Notes: generated by a model not told the origin, from the letters alone. A DNA stretch of 64,000 bases from Glycine soja (GCF_004193775.1 NC_041002.1:35251112-35315111); one strand, 5' to 3'; numbered from the stretch's first letter, positions 46,436 through 59,104 are shown. Numbers and translations: made by a program.

Positions 46436-48254
46436 ACCAACTTCTTGACAGAGTTCTCCTTTTGGTTCTATATAGGTAAGAAAAGTTCATCTCTTTCTTT
46501 GTTGAACATTTTGGGTTGAAAGGTATGATTTTGTTTTTTTTTTTTTATGAAATATGAGGTTTTGGTGGAAATATCATGTTTTCTGTGGTTTATAATCATC
46601 TTAATCGATTGCACTATGTGGTATTCGATTAAAATGAGCTACCAAGACTAATTTTTGAGTTATAGATTTGCTGTAATCAATTACATATATTTGTAATCAG
46701 TTAAATTGAGCCGAGGGACTGCATTGTTGAGCCGAGCTCTATTGTAATCAATTACAATGTCAAAACCTCAATTATAAAGTTCGAATTTGGAAAAGTGGTC
46801 TTCGTGAAAGTTTTAACTGTGGATGTTAGCTAACTAATGGATTTGGTCTCACTTAAAAATATTTTGTATAACTCTATAAATGATCAAATTAGTGAACAAA
46901 GGTCAAGTTATTGGTAATAAGTAAAAGTTTCATATAGATTGTAATTTTAGGCATAGTATGCTTCCAAATTATGTCTTTCGGTAAACATAAAAGTTAAAGA
47001 TAAACTTCTTATCTTTCAAATGAGGCAAGAATAAACTTTGTTGAGCTAGTGTATCTTTAATTATCATGTTTATAAGTTATGAAGGTTATAGGCACATAAT
47101 TGAAAATGAATGACATAGTAACCGAAAACTTATGAGATGTTTTGATAACTTTAAACATGAAGTGTATAGTTGTTATAATGGTATAGTGATGAATAATTAT
47201 ATGATTTGATTGGTCTTTGATCTTATTATTGAGAATATTATATTGATGAGGAGATAATTATGTTAATTAATGAATATCGTGAGTTGTGTTTGTTGCTTTC
47301 TTGATGATGATATAAGATGTGGTTAAGATGATGTTGTTTTATGATTAGAGTTGACTTTATGTTAAGATCATGAGATTCACATTCATATGAGTTTTTGGTG
47401 AGTTTTTTGCAAGAATTCAATATGTTGGAATGTCTTGCTATGCTTATTGAACTATAGGTGTGTTCATGAGTGTGATGAGCATATGAACTATTATAACCTC
47501 TTACGGTGTTGAGATTGGAGAATGAATTTGTGATGATGTATGATGGTTATGGATGATAATCTTTCCTTGTAACCATCCATATGTATCGAAAAGGTTAGTT
47601 ATGGCCTTTGGGAAGGTTTTTGTTGAAAAGAAAAAGGTATACTTGGGAGGGTGAGTTCCATGCTAGAACTCCGTCTCACTAAAATGATCTGGGGGTCTCG
47701 CCTAGTGGGGTATCTTTCTAAGTACCACCCCTACATTTTGACTTCAAATGACGTGTTGAAGTGTTGGGAACTAATTCTCAAGAGGTTTAGTGACTTTTCA
47801 GTGTATATGGGATGGATTGTTGTTGATGGTGAAACTTGAATCCTTGAGACCAACCATAAGTGAGATGGTGGGTACAGAGGTGTCATATCTTAAACCTTAA
47901 GGAATCCAAGTTTAGTTGTTGCATGTAGGCACATAAGTTGAGGGTGATAAGAAGGCTCTCAACCTAGTACTAGAGGTTGTCGGTGGTCACTAACAATGAA
48001 AGAGCCTACAAAATGGATGGGTGGGCAAACTCCTAGATAGGTTAAGGTCTTTGCTAGTGTTGCCAAGGTATGTCACTACCCACACTCATTCATTTTCGAT
48101 AAACTTGGGTTGATTCCTCAAAAACTGAAATCTCCATGGAGTTAAGTTTGTCTTTGGTGTCGATGATTGATGGACTAATGACGATGATGTTTGATGGACG
48201 AATCATAGTGATAATGATTGATTGACTGATGATGATGATGGTGAATGATGATTT
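46436..48254 (+). repeat. Gypsy LTR-like DNA, left part
   Basis: Words such as GATGATGTATGATGGTTATGG and TGAGTTCCATGCTAGAAC with many TGATG runs resemble plant gypsy LTR or internal non-coding sequence. It appears to continue at 49354-49760 on the far side of an inserted LTR. No coding gene. Confidence 0.35.
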
Positions 48255-49353
48255 TGTTGGACAAGTGGTCTCAATAACTTAAGAGGGGGGTGAATTAAGT
48301 TTCAAAATTTTCCCACTAATAAATTTTAACCCCCTTTTAAATGATATATGATAGGCTCAGAATGCAGAAGAAGAAGAAGCAATCAATTTAATAATGTTCT
48401 TTTAACTGCACAAGACAAAGTAAACTGCAATAAAATAATTGAGATAAGGGAAGAGAGAAATGCAAACTCGTTTTATCCTGGTTCGGTCACTTCCCATGCC
48501 TACGTCCAGTCCTTAAGCAACCCACTTGAGATTTTCCACTATCTTTGTAAACTCTTTACAACTTCTGAACACACCTTGAAATTTCTCTCCCTTGTGTTTA
48601 GGATTCTTACAAGTCAAGAGACGAACAATCTCTTGATTACAACAATGTTTTTGGAATGTACAGAAGAATTTATCTCTTTTTGAGATGATAATGCAAATTG
48701 AAGATCTTAGAAGAATACTCAATTGATTTGTAAGTGTTTGGTCAATAGTTGTTTAGAGAGCATTTGACAATTAAGTTTTCTTTTAAAATCTCTCTCTTAC
48801 TTTTCGAAGTCAGACACACATATATATAGACCCATTGTGCCTTTTCAAAATGGTTTGAAGAGATGTGTTTTTTCAAAAAGATTTTTTGAAGTTTTCTCAC
48901 TGGTAATCGATCACAGGATTCTGGTAATCGATTACACAATTATATTTCTGAACAGTCATGACTTTTCAAAGGTTTTTTGAAATTTCTTCACTAGTAATCG
49001 ATTACACGATTATATTTCTGAACAGTCATGACTTTTCAAAGGTTTTTTGAAATCTCTTCACTAGTAATCGATTACACAGATCAAAATTCAAACAGTTTTG
49101 TGCCCTTTGTAAAAAATATCTTAACAAACTCTTTGGTAATTGATTACCAGTTCAAAAATCTTTTTGAACTGATTTAGCCTTTGATAAAAGAGTGTTTGAT
49201 ACTAAAGATGTCGAGGCCAAACTAAAGCAATCAAATTGAGATTCTTTAAACAAATTTACTAAGTTCTTATCTTAGATTTACTTGATCTTATTCTTTTGAC
49301 TTGATTCAATCCATGCTCATCAAGTAATCTTTTTGGCATCATCAAAACCTGCA
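48255..49353 (-). mobile_element. Copia-type solo LTR, minus strand, inserted in gypsy DNA
   Basis: On the plus strand it begins TGTTGGACAAGTGGTCTC and ends ATCATCAAAACCTGCA. Read on the minus strand this is the usual start TGCAGGTTTTGATGATGCC and end CACTTGTCCAACA. It contains a minus-strand TATA (TATATATGTGTG near 48820), AATCGATT words (48900-49150) and TTCGGTCACTTCCCATGCC, as in related LTRs. The flanks share only TGAT (48247-48254 side and 49354-49357), so the target duplication is not clear. Confidence 0.6.
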
Positions 49354-49747
49354 TGATATTCATTCATAGATTTAATCTTGATGTGATGGTTGATGAATTG
49401 ATGATTATTATGAGATTTTATGTTATATGAATTTCTAAGATTTATGCCCTAAGTATGATTTCCAAATATTATTTTCTATATGTATATGATTATGCTTGTT
49501 TATGCTTGTGATTTGTGCCCGTGATGATCTCATATCTGATGTATGTGAGGAGCAAATAGATAAGAGGTGACCTCGTGTCTTTGGAGACTTCATTGATATG
49601 TGTTTTTGGACATGAAGGCGTGTTATGTTTTTGTTTCCTCTTTAAAGTTATATATAGTGTTGATTGACTCAGAATGTATGTAGTTTATCCTTATAGAGTA
49701 ATTTATGTTTATATGCATGTTTGAGGAGCTTTGAGTTTCGATGTTGT

Positions 49748-49793
49748 TATATATATATAAAGAGAGAGAGAGAGAGAGAGATAAAGAGAGAGA
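49748..49793. repeat. (TA)n(GA)n compound microsatellite
   Basis: Short TA tract followed by GAGAGA runs, directly visible. Confidence 0.85.
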
Positions 49794-49807
49794 CCAGGGG
49801 GAAGGGG

Positions 49808-49947
49808 GGGATCAACTTACTTTAAGATTAACTTTATTCCTCAACCTCATTATTCATTTTCTTGAAATCTAATGGTTGTTATGAGCAAATAATCTTAACC
49901 ATTAGATTCCAAAAAAATTAAAGTTAATCTTGGAGTAAGTTGATCCC
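49808..49947. mobile_element. MITE-like inverted repeat (about 140 bp)
   Basis: The left arm GGGATCAACTTACTTTAAG with ATTAACTTT is complementary to the right arm AAAGTTAATCTTGGAGTAAG with TTGATCCC. The core holds a further inverted pair (AAATCTAATGGTTGTTATG versus TCTTAACCATTAGATTCC). The whole unit can fold into one long hairpin. Confidence 0.7.
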
Positions 49948-49949
49948 TC

Positions 49950-50331
49950 GGGATCAAATTACACCGGTATAACTTTGACATCTATTACGTCATTCTATAA
50001 ATTTCAACTAGATGATGTTTTCTTAAAATTCACCGTTGGATTAAAAGTTCATTTCATGTAGATCACATATGTAAAATTTTATATAAATCCAAAATCATTT
50101 GTCACATCATTCATATAGATTAAAATCGACAGAATATATATTTTAAAATATACTAAAATATGGATCATTTGATTACCTTCTTGTTGTTGTTCAATTTTGA
50201 CAAAATATGACACAAACGATCTTAGTAATATATAAATATAATTCAACAGTTGAATCAATAGAAATCACATTGCATATCAAGTTATAAAAGTGGTGTAATA
50301 ATTGTCAAAGTTATACTAGTGTAATTTGATT

Positions 50332-50332
<1 letters not shown>
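49950..50332. mobile_element. MITE with terminal inverted repeats of about 30 bp
   Basis: The left end GGGATCAAATTACACCGG with TATAACTTTGACA matches the inverse of the right end (TGTCAAAGTTATACTAGTG with TAATTTGATTC) with few differences. It is about 383 bp long and non-coding. It lies two bases from the hairpin at 49808-49947 and shares the GGGATCAA start. Confidence 0.7.

Positions 50333-50336
<4 letters not shown>

Positions 50337-50410
<74 letters not shown>
50337..50410. repeat. (TA)n microsatellite
   Basis: TA tract of about 74 bp directly next to the MITE end. Confidence 0.95.
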
Positions 50411-50411
<1 letters not shown>

Positions 50412-50646
50412 CGTGATGTTTTATTTTTCTTATTGTGTGTTTTAACCTTTGCCCTTTGAGACACAAAAAGATTACAAATACTTTCATAAATAAATTAAAT
50501 AGAAGAGTTTAAAAGGAATTAAAATAATTCATCCACTTTATTAATTTTGAGTTATCATATGGTGGCAGGTCGTTACATTTTTTTAGGAATATACTAAGTT
50601 TTAAGAGTATTTTTGCTATGAACATTTTTGGTTATACTTAGTAATT

Positions 50647-50649
<3 letters not shown>

Positions 50650-50702
<53 letters not shown>
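50650..50702. repeat. (TA)n microsatellite
   Basis: TA tract of about 52 bp. Confidence 0.95.
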
Positions 50703-50705
<3 letters not shown>

Positions 50706-51421
50706 GAAAAAGAAAAGTAGAAGAAGAAATATGAAAAGAATGAAAAGGGAAGAGATACTCAATGAAGGAAATAAGAACTTAAGCTTGTGTATTATATTTC
50801 TAAAATTCCATAATACATAAAAATGTTTTCCAAATTTTATACCAAACACGAAAATATAATATTGCCATTTTAATTTTTTGAGAATAATTTATAATACCTT
50901 AAAACAAACACAAGCAATTGGCATGTGACATTAACATTAATTCCGTTTGTTTTCATAGAAATTTGAAAAAAGAAAATAAGGTGAATAGAAATACGGTAGA
51001 AATTATTTTTCTCAATCATTTGCTTATGAAAGAAGAGAAGTATTTGCTTGCGAAAGAATTATCACATGCGATAGGAATATGAGATTATTAAAAGGGTCAT
51101 GCAATTGTGCAATGCAAGTCAAGATGTAGTGTTAGGCGTTAATATTTTTTTAATTATTAATATACAATTTATATGACTTATTTTGGCTATTATCATTGGC
51201 TATTAAGTATTATTGATTGTAGCTTTAGCCTTAGGGAGCATTTGGTCAGGGAGAAGTTTTTTCATGTCAGGGGATCACAATTCCTGAGAATCATATTTCT
51301 TGAGAATTTGGTTGACCATTAAGAATTTTTAAATAAGTTTCCTAAGAATTAAAGAGTTACACATATTCTTACCAATTATTTTAATTATTTATCATATTAT
51401 ATAATTTAATAAAGAATAACA
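50703..51421. other. AT-rich spacer, no gene seen
   Basis: No recognised motif. Confidence 0.4.
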
Positions 51422-51640
51422 CACTACTAAAAAAAGCACTTTTTACGATTGTTGATCTACATCGGTTATTGTAGACATGATGTAAAAGCTGGGGTGGTGG
51501 CATTTTTGTAATTATTGGAAAAAAATTTGCATTTTACGACGTACTTTCTAAGGCGGTTATTAAAAACCGCCTTAGAATGTTATATGCAAAAATTTTACAA
51601 CGGGTTTAAGTTGAAGCCCGTCGTAATTGGGGGAAAAAAT
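51422..51640 (+). mobile_element. CACTA-type transposon terminus with palindromic subterminal repeats
   Basis: The segment begins CACTACTAAAAAAAGCAC, a typical plant CACTA end. It contains the palindrome TTCTAAGGCGGTT / AACCGCCTTAGAA (51546-51577) and a related pair around GGGTTTAAGTTGAAGCCCG. The right-hand partner end was not found. Gene fragments follow downstream. Confidence 0.55.
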
Positions 51641-52087
51641 AATTAGGCACGTGTTCGAAGTACTCAGCTCCCACGGGTTTAAGTTCAAAGTACTCAGCTC
51701 CTGGAGGTCGTACACATTGAACCCTAGCCCCTCTTTCGTTGCAAATCGTAGGTTTCGTGCGTTTTGCCATGTCACTGTCATTTATACATACATCTTTATC
51801 TCCTGTTTACTTTTCAGCTTCTCTGCTTTCGAGTGTTTATTTTTTTATAAATCATAACAAACTTACAGCTGTTCAATATACGTGTGTCATGTGTGGTTAC
51901 TGGTTAATGAATTGGAGAACATAACATGGTTCATTTGAGAATTTCTTTTAGCTAAGTGTGTTAATTATGATTAATTTTATACAAGAACACAATTTAAATG
52001 GCTTCAATAGTGCTTTACTTAAGTATACATATGTAATTTCTTTGCTTTACTTAATTATGCATTCTTTGGTCTTGTATCGATATGCAG

Positions 52088-52186
52088 GAAATTTGTTGGA
52101 AGGATTTTCTCAGACCCAGATTAGCACATTAGCCATCAAGGATAATCTTCTTGTTGCGTGGCTTCCAAGGAGAGCTTACTTGTAAG
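52088..52186 (+). pseudogene. Exon fragment of a WD40-repeat protein gene
   Basis: After an acceptor (TATGCAG) the exon reads 'EGFSQTQISTLAIKDNLLVA', then the frame slips and the DNA GGCTTCCAAGGAGAGCTTAC would encode 'GFQGEL' in another frame, followed by AAG and the donor GTGAGT. The pattern matches a plant family of uncharacterised WD-repeat proteins (C2A9.03-like, from memory). The exon has intact splice borders but a small deletion near 52155. No other exon of this gene was recognised nearby. Confidence 0.6.
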
Positions 52187-52337
52187 GTGAGTGTACGTGA
52201 TACTTCATTGAATGATAAGTAACTTCTTTAGGCTATAGATACATCTCTCTCTTGGGGGCAGGGGATTGCTATTGTAGTTACTTCACTTGCCAATATGATT
52301 ATTTAAAATGAGGAAATAATGTCTAGTATGCCACTTT

Positions 52338-52530
52338 TTATTCATTCTGTCCTTCCTTCATCCTGGTAACATAGTCCTTGAGGCTGGTCATCTCATCACC
52401 ACTCTTACTCGAGTCATACCTGAGCAATTCAGCTAGCTTTGTCTTGTTATGAGAATCCTCATGAATACCAAGTTTCAGGTTCTTAGAGAAGCCTTCATAA
52501 AACTTGTTATAGTCTTCCTCAAAATGTATG
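52338..52530 (-). pseudogene. Fragment of a cytosolic HSP90 gene
   Basis: On the minus strand an open frame of about 62 codons reads '[20 protein letters not shown]', '[20 protein letters not shown]' and '[20 protein letters not shown]', then a stop. This is the well conserved middle-domain segment of plant cytosolic HSP90, a chaperone ATPase. Only this segment is present and it has no ATP-binding domain. It stands on the opposite strand to the WD40 exon 150 bp away, which argues for shuffled fragments. Confidence 0.8.
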
Positions 52531-54504
52531 TTGATATCCTTAATAAAATGACATGAATTTGTTTCCTTAAAAAAAATTTCTATAGTGCCATGTAACTAAT
52601 ATGAAAGTCACAAGAGGTAAAGAATAGTAAAGAGAAGGTTAAAAAGTGGTTGTTGAAACTGAGGTTTTTCATTTACTTCTGTAATGGCCAAAGTTGGGAT
52701 GTAAAAGTTTCGATTTTTCGCTTTCGATCCAACCTCCTGTTTGCAGCATAATTGTTGAACATAATGATAAGAACGCCAAACCAAAAGAATCAGTGCTGTG
52801 TGTTTTCCATTTGATTTTCTCTTTCATGCACTCTCACTGATGGGTATGAACATTTCTATATCTGTCAAATAATAAGGGATAATATTATCTAATGCATAGC
52901 GACAAGATCAAGGCTTTCCTCCATATCAGTACCCATATATACCTTTATAAGATTGCCACCAGTTCTGCCTCTGGTTTTAGATTCATTTTATGATGGTTTG
53001 AAACTTTTCTAATCTTGAGGCCTTGCCACTAACACATTTTTAAAACATTGCATTTGCCCTTGGCACTTTATACATCAATTTTTTTCCTGATGCTTTTCCT
53101 CTTCATGCTACATATATGTCTTAAGTTGAGAGCCAAGACACAAAGTAGAACAAAAATATAACTTTGAATGGAAGGGAGCAGAGGTGGTCAACTGATGCAA
53201 TGCTCTATGATCGTTTGCTGATTGACAAGCATATATTATATGATTCCCCTTTAATTAACCTTCTTACTGTATTTTTGACATCTAATTTTATTGATATTTG
53301 ATGGGGACTAAACAAGAGGTTTGGTGAAATAGTGAGAATGGACACTTGAATGAATATCATCAATTTAAGGGATGGTTGATTTTGCTATAAGATAATAATG
53401 AAAACACAACAAAATTTACTTGTAAATTAATTTTTTTTGATGCTGTCAGACATTTAATTTCTTCAAATGCTTGTGTACTTTAACATAAAGAGAAAGCTAG
53501 GTTTGCCTAACTAATTGACTTCCCTAACTACTAAAAGTTGACCAATCAAGTATCTAAACTTTATCAGAATCCTGATGGGTATGTGGCCACACATCATATA
53601 TACAACTCAAAGAATAAGAGAGGAGTGATCCATATAAAACATTGAAATGATAAAAGATACAATGAAAGTAGGTGAGTGCTCCTTATAAAGAGTTTATCTC
53701 TTAAGAATTGGTTAGATACAAGTCAGAAGTGTTTATGATAGTTTTTCTACTTGAAATATAAAGCTTTTTCAGCAGAAAAATTCTCAAAAAGACTTATAAT
53801 TAACCTTGTATCCAAACAGCTATTCTCTAACCATCTAATATTACTCTTAACACTCTTCTTCTACACCTCCATTTAGGAGGTGAGTCATCATACCTTCGGT
53901 GGAACCTTTCTCTCATGACCTGAATACAATAGTGTTTGTTGATTTCCTCTCATCCTTTGATTCCAAGGGTGAAGGATTGGGAAGAATCTCTTTTGAGTGA
54001 GGATGGGTTGTAACTTTATTGCTCTAATGTTATGGGTCTAGTTTGAATGAATATATTTTATGTATGGATTATTTTGGTTATTGTTGCGACATTGGAACCA
54101 CGGATTCTTGGTGATTTTGATGGGCAAAGGCTTAGGAGTGGTTGAGGTTGAGAATTGCATGCCACTAGTAATAAAATTGTTTAACTTCTAGGCAAGTGGA
54201 AACACTTCCAATACTAGATATATATGTGCAAGTTATCTCTTTTGCTCCTGCGAGTCCATCATTTGTAGATCATGTATATGCTATACTTGAGGACCATAGG
54301 AATGTTATTCTTGAAGTTGATTTAAAAGGTATAGGATTCCAAATTATTATGTATCAGCTAGTAATGATATTGGCCATAAAATAGACCAATTTGTATGCCA
54401 GACTTGGACCATTTTCTGCAAATAATTATTAAATATTATATTGATAAAGTTAAAAAGTTATTTATGACAAAATTCATAAAGAAAATGGTTTCTCACATTT
54501 TCTT
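52531..54504. other. Spacer, no certain gene
   Basis: No recognised coding block. A plus-strand frame at 54196-54384 ('ASPSFVDHVYAILEDHRNVI') has a coding look and a donor-like GGTATAGG after 'EVDLK', but I cannot assign it. Confidence 0.3.
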
Positions 54505-54918
54505 CTAAATATTCATTAACGCGTCGTTTTTTTTCTTTAGTTCACCCTTTAGCTGGAAAACTTGGTTTCTCACATTTTCTTTCTCAGCCTCATCCCCAAG
54601 AAGATAACTTTTCAAGTCATTATATTGATTTCTAAGTGCTTCTAACTCTGACTGCAACACTCTACCCGCCAACTCTTTTTCATATTTGAGATTCTTCATC
54701 CTATTTAGCTCATCAAGTGACCTTTCTGTTTCCTTCATCAATAAAGCAATTTGACTCACCAGCTCATTGCTTTCCACTGTTCTACTGTGTAACTGAGCCT
54801 CAGATTCCTCAAGTGATTTATTCATAAGCTCCAACTCATTTCTTAACATTTCTTTTTGTTCTACTTGGTCAGAGAGGCATGATATCTCCACTTTAAGCTT
54901 TATTAGTTTGTAGACCAA
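54505..54918 (-). pseudogene. Coiled-coil exon of a plant myosin-heavy-chain-related protein
   Basis: One minus-strand frame is open for 137 codons with clear heptad periodicity: 'QKEMLRNELELMNKSLEESE', 'LVSQIALLMKETERSLDELN', 'LQSELEALRNQYNDLKSYLL' and 'QVFQLKGELKKKNDALMN'. The last two blocks resemble the C-terminal coiled coil of plant NT-C2-domain/myosin-heavy-chain-related proteins, as I recall them. No upstream C2 domain or downstream exon was seen, so it is a fragment. It is the longest host-like open frame in the window. Confidence 0.6.
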
Positions 54919-55904
54919 GTCATGATATCCAAGCCATTGTCTCCTGCTCGGTCACACCTAGATTAATTAATTATACTTTATTTATTGATGCTTTTTAAAT
55001 AACTATATAATTAATTTTTAGTTACAATATTGATTTCTTAATTATTTTAGGTGTATTGATTTCTGAACGTTATGTGTTTGGTAGAAGATGTAAAAAAGTT
55101 TTTAAAAAATTGGGGCGGGGGATAATTAAATTGATAAAAAAAATTACTTATATTTTGTTTGTTGTGTTTGTATTTCCATAATAAACAGTGTAATGTTATT
55201 TAAAATAATTTTATAAAAAATTATTAATAATCGTGTTTTAAAATTGATTTAAAAATAACATTTGAAACAATGATATTTTAAAAAAAACAATATTCCTTTT
55301 AAATATGCTCATTTAGCTTATACCAAACAAAAGGCAATCTTCCAAAGGATGGGACGCAGATTCAATGCACTTCATTTATTTTAATTGTTATAAATAAATT
55401 CTTTTAAATTCCAAAGAACCAGACCTATAAGTAATCAACATAAAAATAAATACTGTACATGCTTGTATAGTGGGTCTTGGGGACTTTTATTTTTATTTTT
55501 TTTCTGATCTGTGGGGGACTTATATATATGCTTGATGGGGTACAACTCATCATGTTGATAAAATTAAAAATATCATGATTTTTTGTGTTTTGCCTCCCTT
55601 ATTTTTATAAGAAAAAATATATTCTAGGTTCCTATGATTTTACGTTGATAAAAATATATTCTAGGTTCTTATTAATGAAAAACTATGATCAAGTGTTGAA
55701 AATGTGAGAAATTGAATGTGATTTGTATGGAGTAAACTCTAATTTTTTTTTGTTAAAATTGTAAGCGTTTTTTAACTTTAAAAAAATAGTATTTTATTCC
55801 CTACTTTGCAAAATATGATTTAGTTTAGTCTATTTTAGTGTAAAATGACAATAAAAATATACTTTAGTCCCTACCATCTTTGACACTGCAGGCCTAGCTA
55901 GCCT

Positions 55905-56212
55905 CTTCTCCTTCCAATCAACCCCACGACGTGGAGCAACTTTCCGGCTCGAACTTCCAAGTTCGTGAACAAATTAGTTTGCATCAAGGAGTGGCAGTTT
56001 GTCAACAAGGACATTGGAGTCAAGAAACCAGGTTAGTTAAAAATTACTTTCTTTTACTCAAATTAAGGTTGCCTTAGTGTTCAACAGACGTTGTGCGTTC
56101 GACATAACTTAACCTTGTTTTGTTGTTGTTGTTTGGTAATGGTGGTTGCAGGGAACATATTCGAACAACAGCTGATACATACTTCATTGGGCTGCAAACG
56201 GGTCAATGTGTA
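55905..56212 (+). other. Two possible exons of an unrecognised gene
   Basis: A GC-richer segment reads 'KFVNKLVCIKEWQFVNKDIG' 'VKKP' up to CCAG with donor GTTAGT (near 56031). After GGTTGCAG a second short block (56151-56210) ends at a possible GTCAAT donor. The layout is exon-like but I know no matching family. Confidence 0.25.
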
Positions 56213-56735
56213 TTTGTTGATTTTATTTGCTTGATGGATGCTCATATATAGTTGTTACTTAGGGTGATGTTGTTTAAGTAAATTCAGTTGAATGGATTGA
56301 AGATTATTTATGTTCATGTTAACAATTTTATATTTTGTGTGTTTAGGGAAATTTGTGTTTGCCTGCATTTATGTGTTTACAATGTATATGTAATTTTATT
56401 TTTAGGTGTACTAGATATAATACTGTAGGTTTTGGATTATATATCAATGAATGGAAGGTATCTGGGTTGTGTTATGGTTACTCCAGAAAGAGAACAGTAA
56501 CCATCAGATGCAGAATTTGTTAACACTCCAATACTAGAAACTTTAATTAGCAGACATGGACAATAACTTCATTTTGTCTCCTGCAAATGACAACCAACTT
56601 GGACAACTGGCTTAGCATAATTTTATTATAAGAAGGAATTAGTTCTCTTGAACATTCTGAAACTGAAACTTCCACTAAAACACAAGTTCCAGACCATAAA
56701 TAATAAACTTGTATTGTTGAATGATGGAGATATAT

Positions 56736-56834
56736 CTATTCGTTAACATGCTGACCAGTACAACTATGGTCTTTCTCAGTCCTAGATGGCCCAGGTGACA
56801 AAGGCCCAACCTCATCTGTGGTACCCACCCTATC
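56736..56834 (-). other. Possible terminal exon, unrecognised
   Basis: After an acceptor-like TTGTTATAG on the minus strand, a frame reads 'VGTTDEVGPLSPGPSRTEKD' 'HSCTGQHVNE' and stops. Polar, Pro/Ser-containing composition suggests a disordered protein tail. No family assigned. Confidence 0.25.
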
Positions 56835-57577
56835 CTATAACAACGTTTGGGAACAACAAAGAATCTAAGTAAAAGACTTAAGTTAGGGATTATTAGACAA
56901 ACATAGGTAGTATAAATACAAGCATTGTACACAAATCCACAAACCTGATCCCACAAATTTGTAATTACTAGAATGATGAGTTCCCCAGTTAAATAACAAC
57001 AACAAAACCAAAAATATAAATTAAAAAACTACGGAAGAAAATTTGGACCAAATATTGAGAGTTCTAACTTCCAAATCTCCAATCGAACACCAAATACCTA
57101 ACTTATCTCGCATTATTATATGAGTTTAATGTTTATCTATTAATTTTATATTATCATTCTAATTATATATTATTATTTAAAATATTTTTAAATATTTATT
57201 TTAAAAATTAATGAGTTATTATATATAATAAATCGCTACCAACGTATCATTAATTATATATAGGGATGTGGCACTTTCATATATTCAATTTTTACAAACA
57301 AAAAGAAACATATAATTAAAATTGTTACAAAATTTATTTTGTAAATACTATTTTTTTATGCACTTCCACACTCATGTGCATTATCTATTTTTTGCACAGC
57401 AAAACTTTATATTATATATTATAAATAAGAATCAGTACTAGGTGTACTGAAGTGTACAACTGAACTGTACAACAGAAAACATAGGCAATGAAAAGCCAAA
57501 CCCAACTAAAAGACAAGTACAATACAATACAATACAGCTGACAAGATATGTCAAACCCCTCTAAGAGAGTTCCTCCT

Positions 57578-57771
57578 TCAAGTCATTGACCAAAGGTTAA
57601 AATGAGTTTGGAATCCCTTCTCCATACACCTTAACCAGGACCAAGTATGGAATAAGGCTTCATCCATGACTTTTTCTGGGTTGAAGAGCTGGTTATTGAA
57701 GACCAAGCTGTATCTGTGATTCCAAATAGTTAAGGACAATGTTATCCATAAGACCTCCCATTGTTTTTGCT
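57578..57771 (-). pseudogene. C-terminal piece of a LINE ORF2
   Basis: The minus frame reads 'WEVLWITLSLTIWNHRYSLV' and 'FNPEKVMDEALFHTWSWLRC', ending with a stop soon after. This is the conserved segment following the zinc-binding region in plant LINE reverse transcriptase proteins. The remainder of the LINE is absent. Confidence 0.65.
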
Positions 57772-58489
57772 TTTGACAAGTGGATAGTGATTACACATTT
57801 TTCTATATTTGTAAAAAATAAAAAAGAATGCATGTGTCAATGACATAATGACAGACAATAGAGAAAGTTACGGTACTTTTATTAGTCAGCAGCACACAAG
57901 AAAGAGCAAACAGGTCATCGGAAACAGGACATTTCAAAATTTTAACTCTTGATACGTAAGGAATGCTTGCTTTGTGATTGTGTGATACCATAACACATTC
58001 TAGTCTAAATCCCTGGAAATGATCTTCTAATAATAGTAATGATAGTAATATAATTATAATACATGAGTGACCTAAATAGCTAGCTTAAGGTAGATGGGAC
58101 TCGGTAAAGGCAAAAATGTATAATAGCAGAAACAAGGGACCAAAATTACCAGTGTCAAAATTCACAATAATAGTATCTTTACTATATCTGGCCTTCCTAA
58201 ACAGTGAATCAGAGGGAATTACCCCATCATTCCCTTCCAGGTCCATGAATTCCCACGAATGAGTAGTGTGTAGTTTTCTTCCTTTTTGTTTTAGTGAATT
58301 TTTAACACAAAAAGTGAGACACATGTGCAAAAAGTGAAAAGGAAATCAAACAAACTCACCTAGTGACTCTAATAAAATTCATAACTTCTTTTCTTAACTT
58401 TGATCTTGACCTTGAGCAAAAACTTCTCATTTGAGAGCCTCCTCAACAGTTCTCATTGAGCTTGAGCAAAAACTCACCTGTGCTATTTT

Positions 58490-58554
58490 TTCCATGGGCC
58501 TGACTGAAGTCAAGGTTGGTGAAGAGTATGAAATTGTTATGACGAATCCAGCAG
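58490..58554 (+). pseudogene. Exon fragment of a GH3-type acyl-amido synthetase
   Basis: The frame reads 'GLTEVKVGEEYEIVMTNPAG' and meets a donor (GCAG then GTACTA) exactly where GH3 enzymes continue into the 'LYRYRLGD' region. Within GH3 the 'LTEVKVGEEYE' text is closest to the JAR1-like group (jasmonate-isoleucine conjugation) as I recall. Only about 20 codons remain and none of the neighbouring exons was recognised. Confidence 0.6.
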
Positions 58555-59049
58555 GTACTAAATTCTTGTCTGGTTAATTTTATTATAGTTTATGCTATGT
58601 TTTTCCTTTGCATTGATGAATCAGGACAGAGCAGTAAGGAAGGACCACAACTACTTCCGTCTTTCAAATTCAAAAATATGATTCTGCATACTGTTTAAAG
58701 TAACACATTAATTATGTGACCTTCTCGGTCTAAGGAAGTAACACCTCATAAAGGTTTCTTACATACCTCACATGTTTCTTTTCATGGGTGAGATAATAAG
58801 TAGCAATTGACATATGAAGCCAACAATTTTTTTGTAGATCGATACTGTGTGGGGTATGTAAAATTTTGTATTACTATGATACTTGCACATGTGCTTTTAT
58901 ATTAGTTCACTGGCTCAATGGTACATATGGAGGGTTTGGTCCTTTCTCATATGCATTCCCCCCCCCCCCAAATATCTTTTATATTAGTCAATACTATTTT
59001 TTAATTCGCTTTTATGCTGACTTACTTTTTTATTTTCATCTACATATAG

Positions 59050-59104
59050 TGCAGAAGTGGCCATGGAAGTTGCAAAAGCTGCAATAGCAGGTGGCATTTC
59101 AGTT
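59050..59104 (+). pseudogene. KHG/KDPG aldolase gene fragment, exon a
   Basis: After acceptor ACATATAG the exon reads 'AEVAMEVAKAAIAGGISV' with donor GTGAGT. It is the first of three consecutive, correctly ordered exons of a plant KHG/KDPG aldolase-like gene, a TIM-barrel lyase family. See the next two entries. Confidence 0.65.

Noticed and set aside
58866..59087. 73-codon plus-strand frame beside the aldolase exon
   Set aside because: It runs through intron sequence and a C-run and is out of frame with the aldolase exon.
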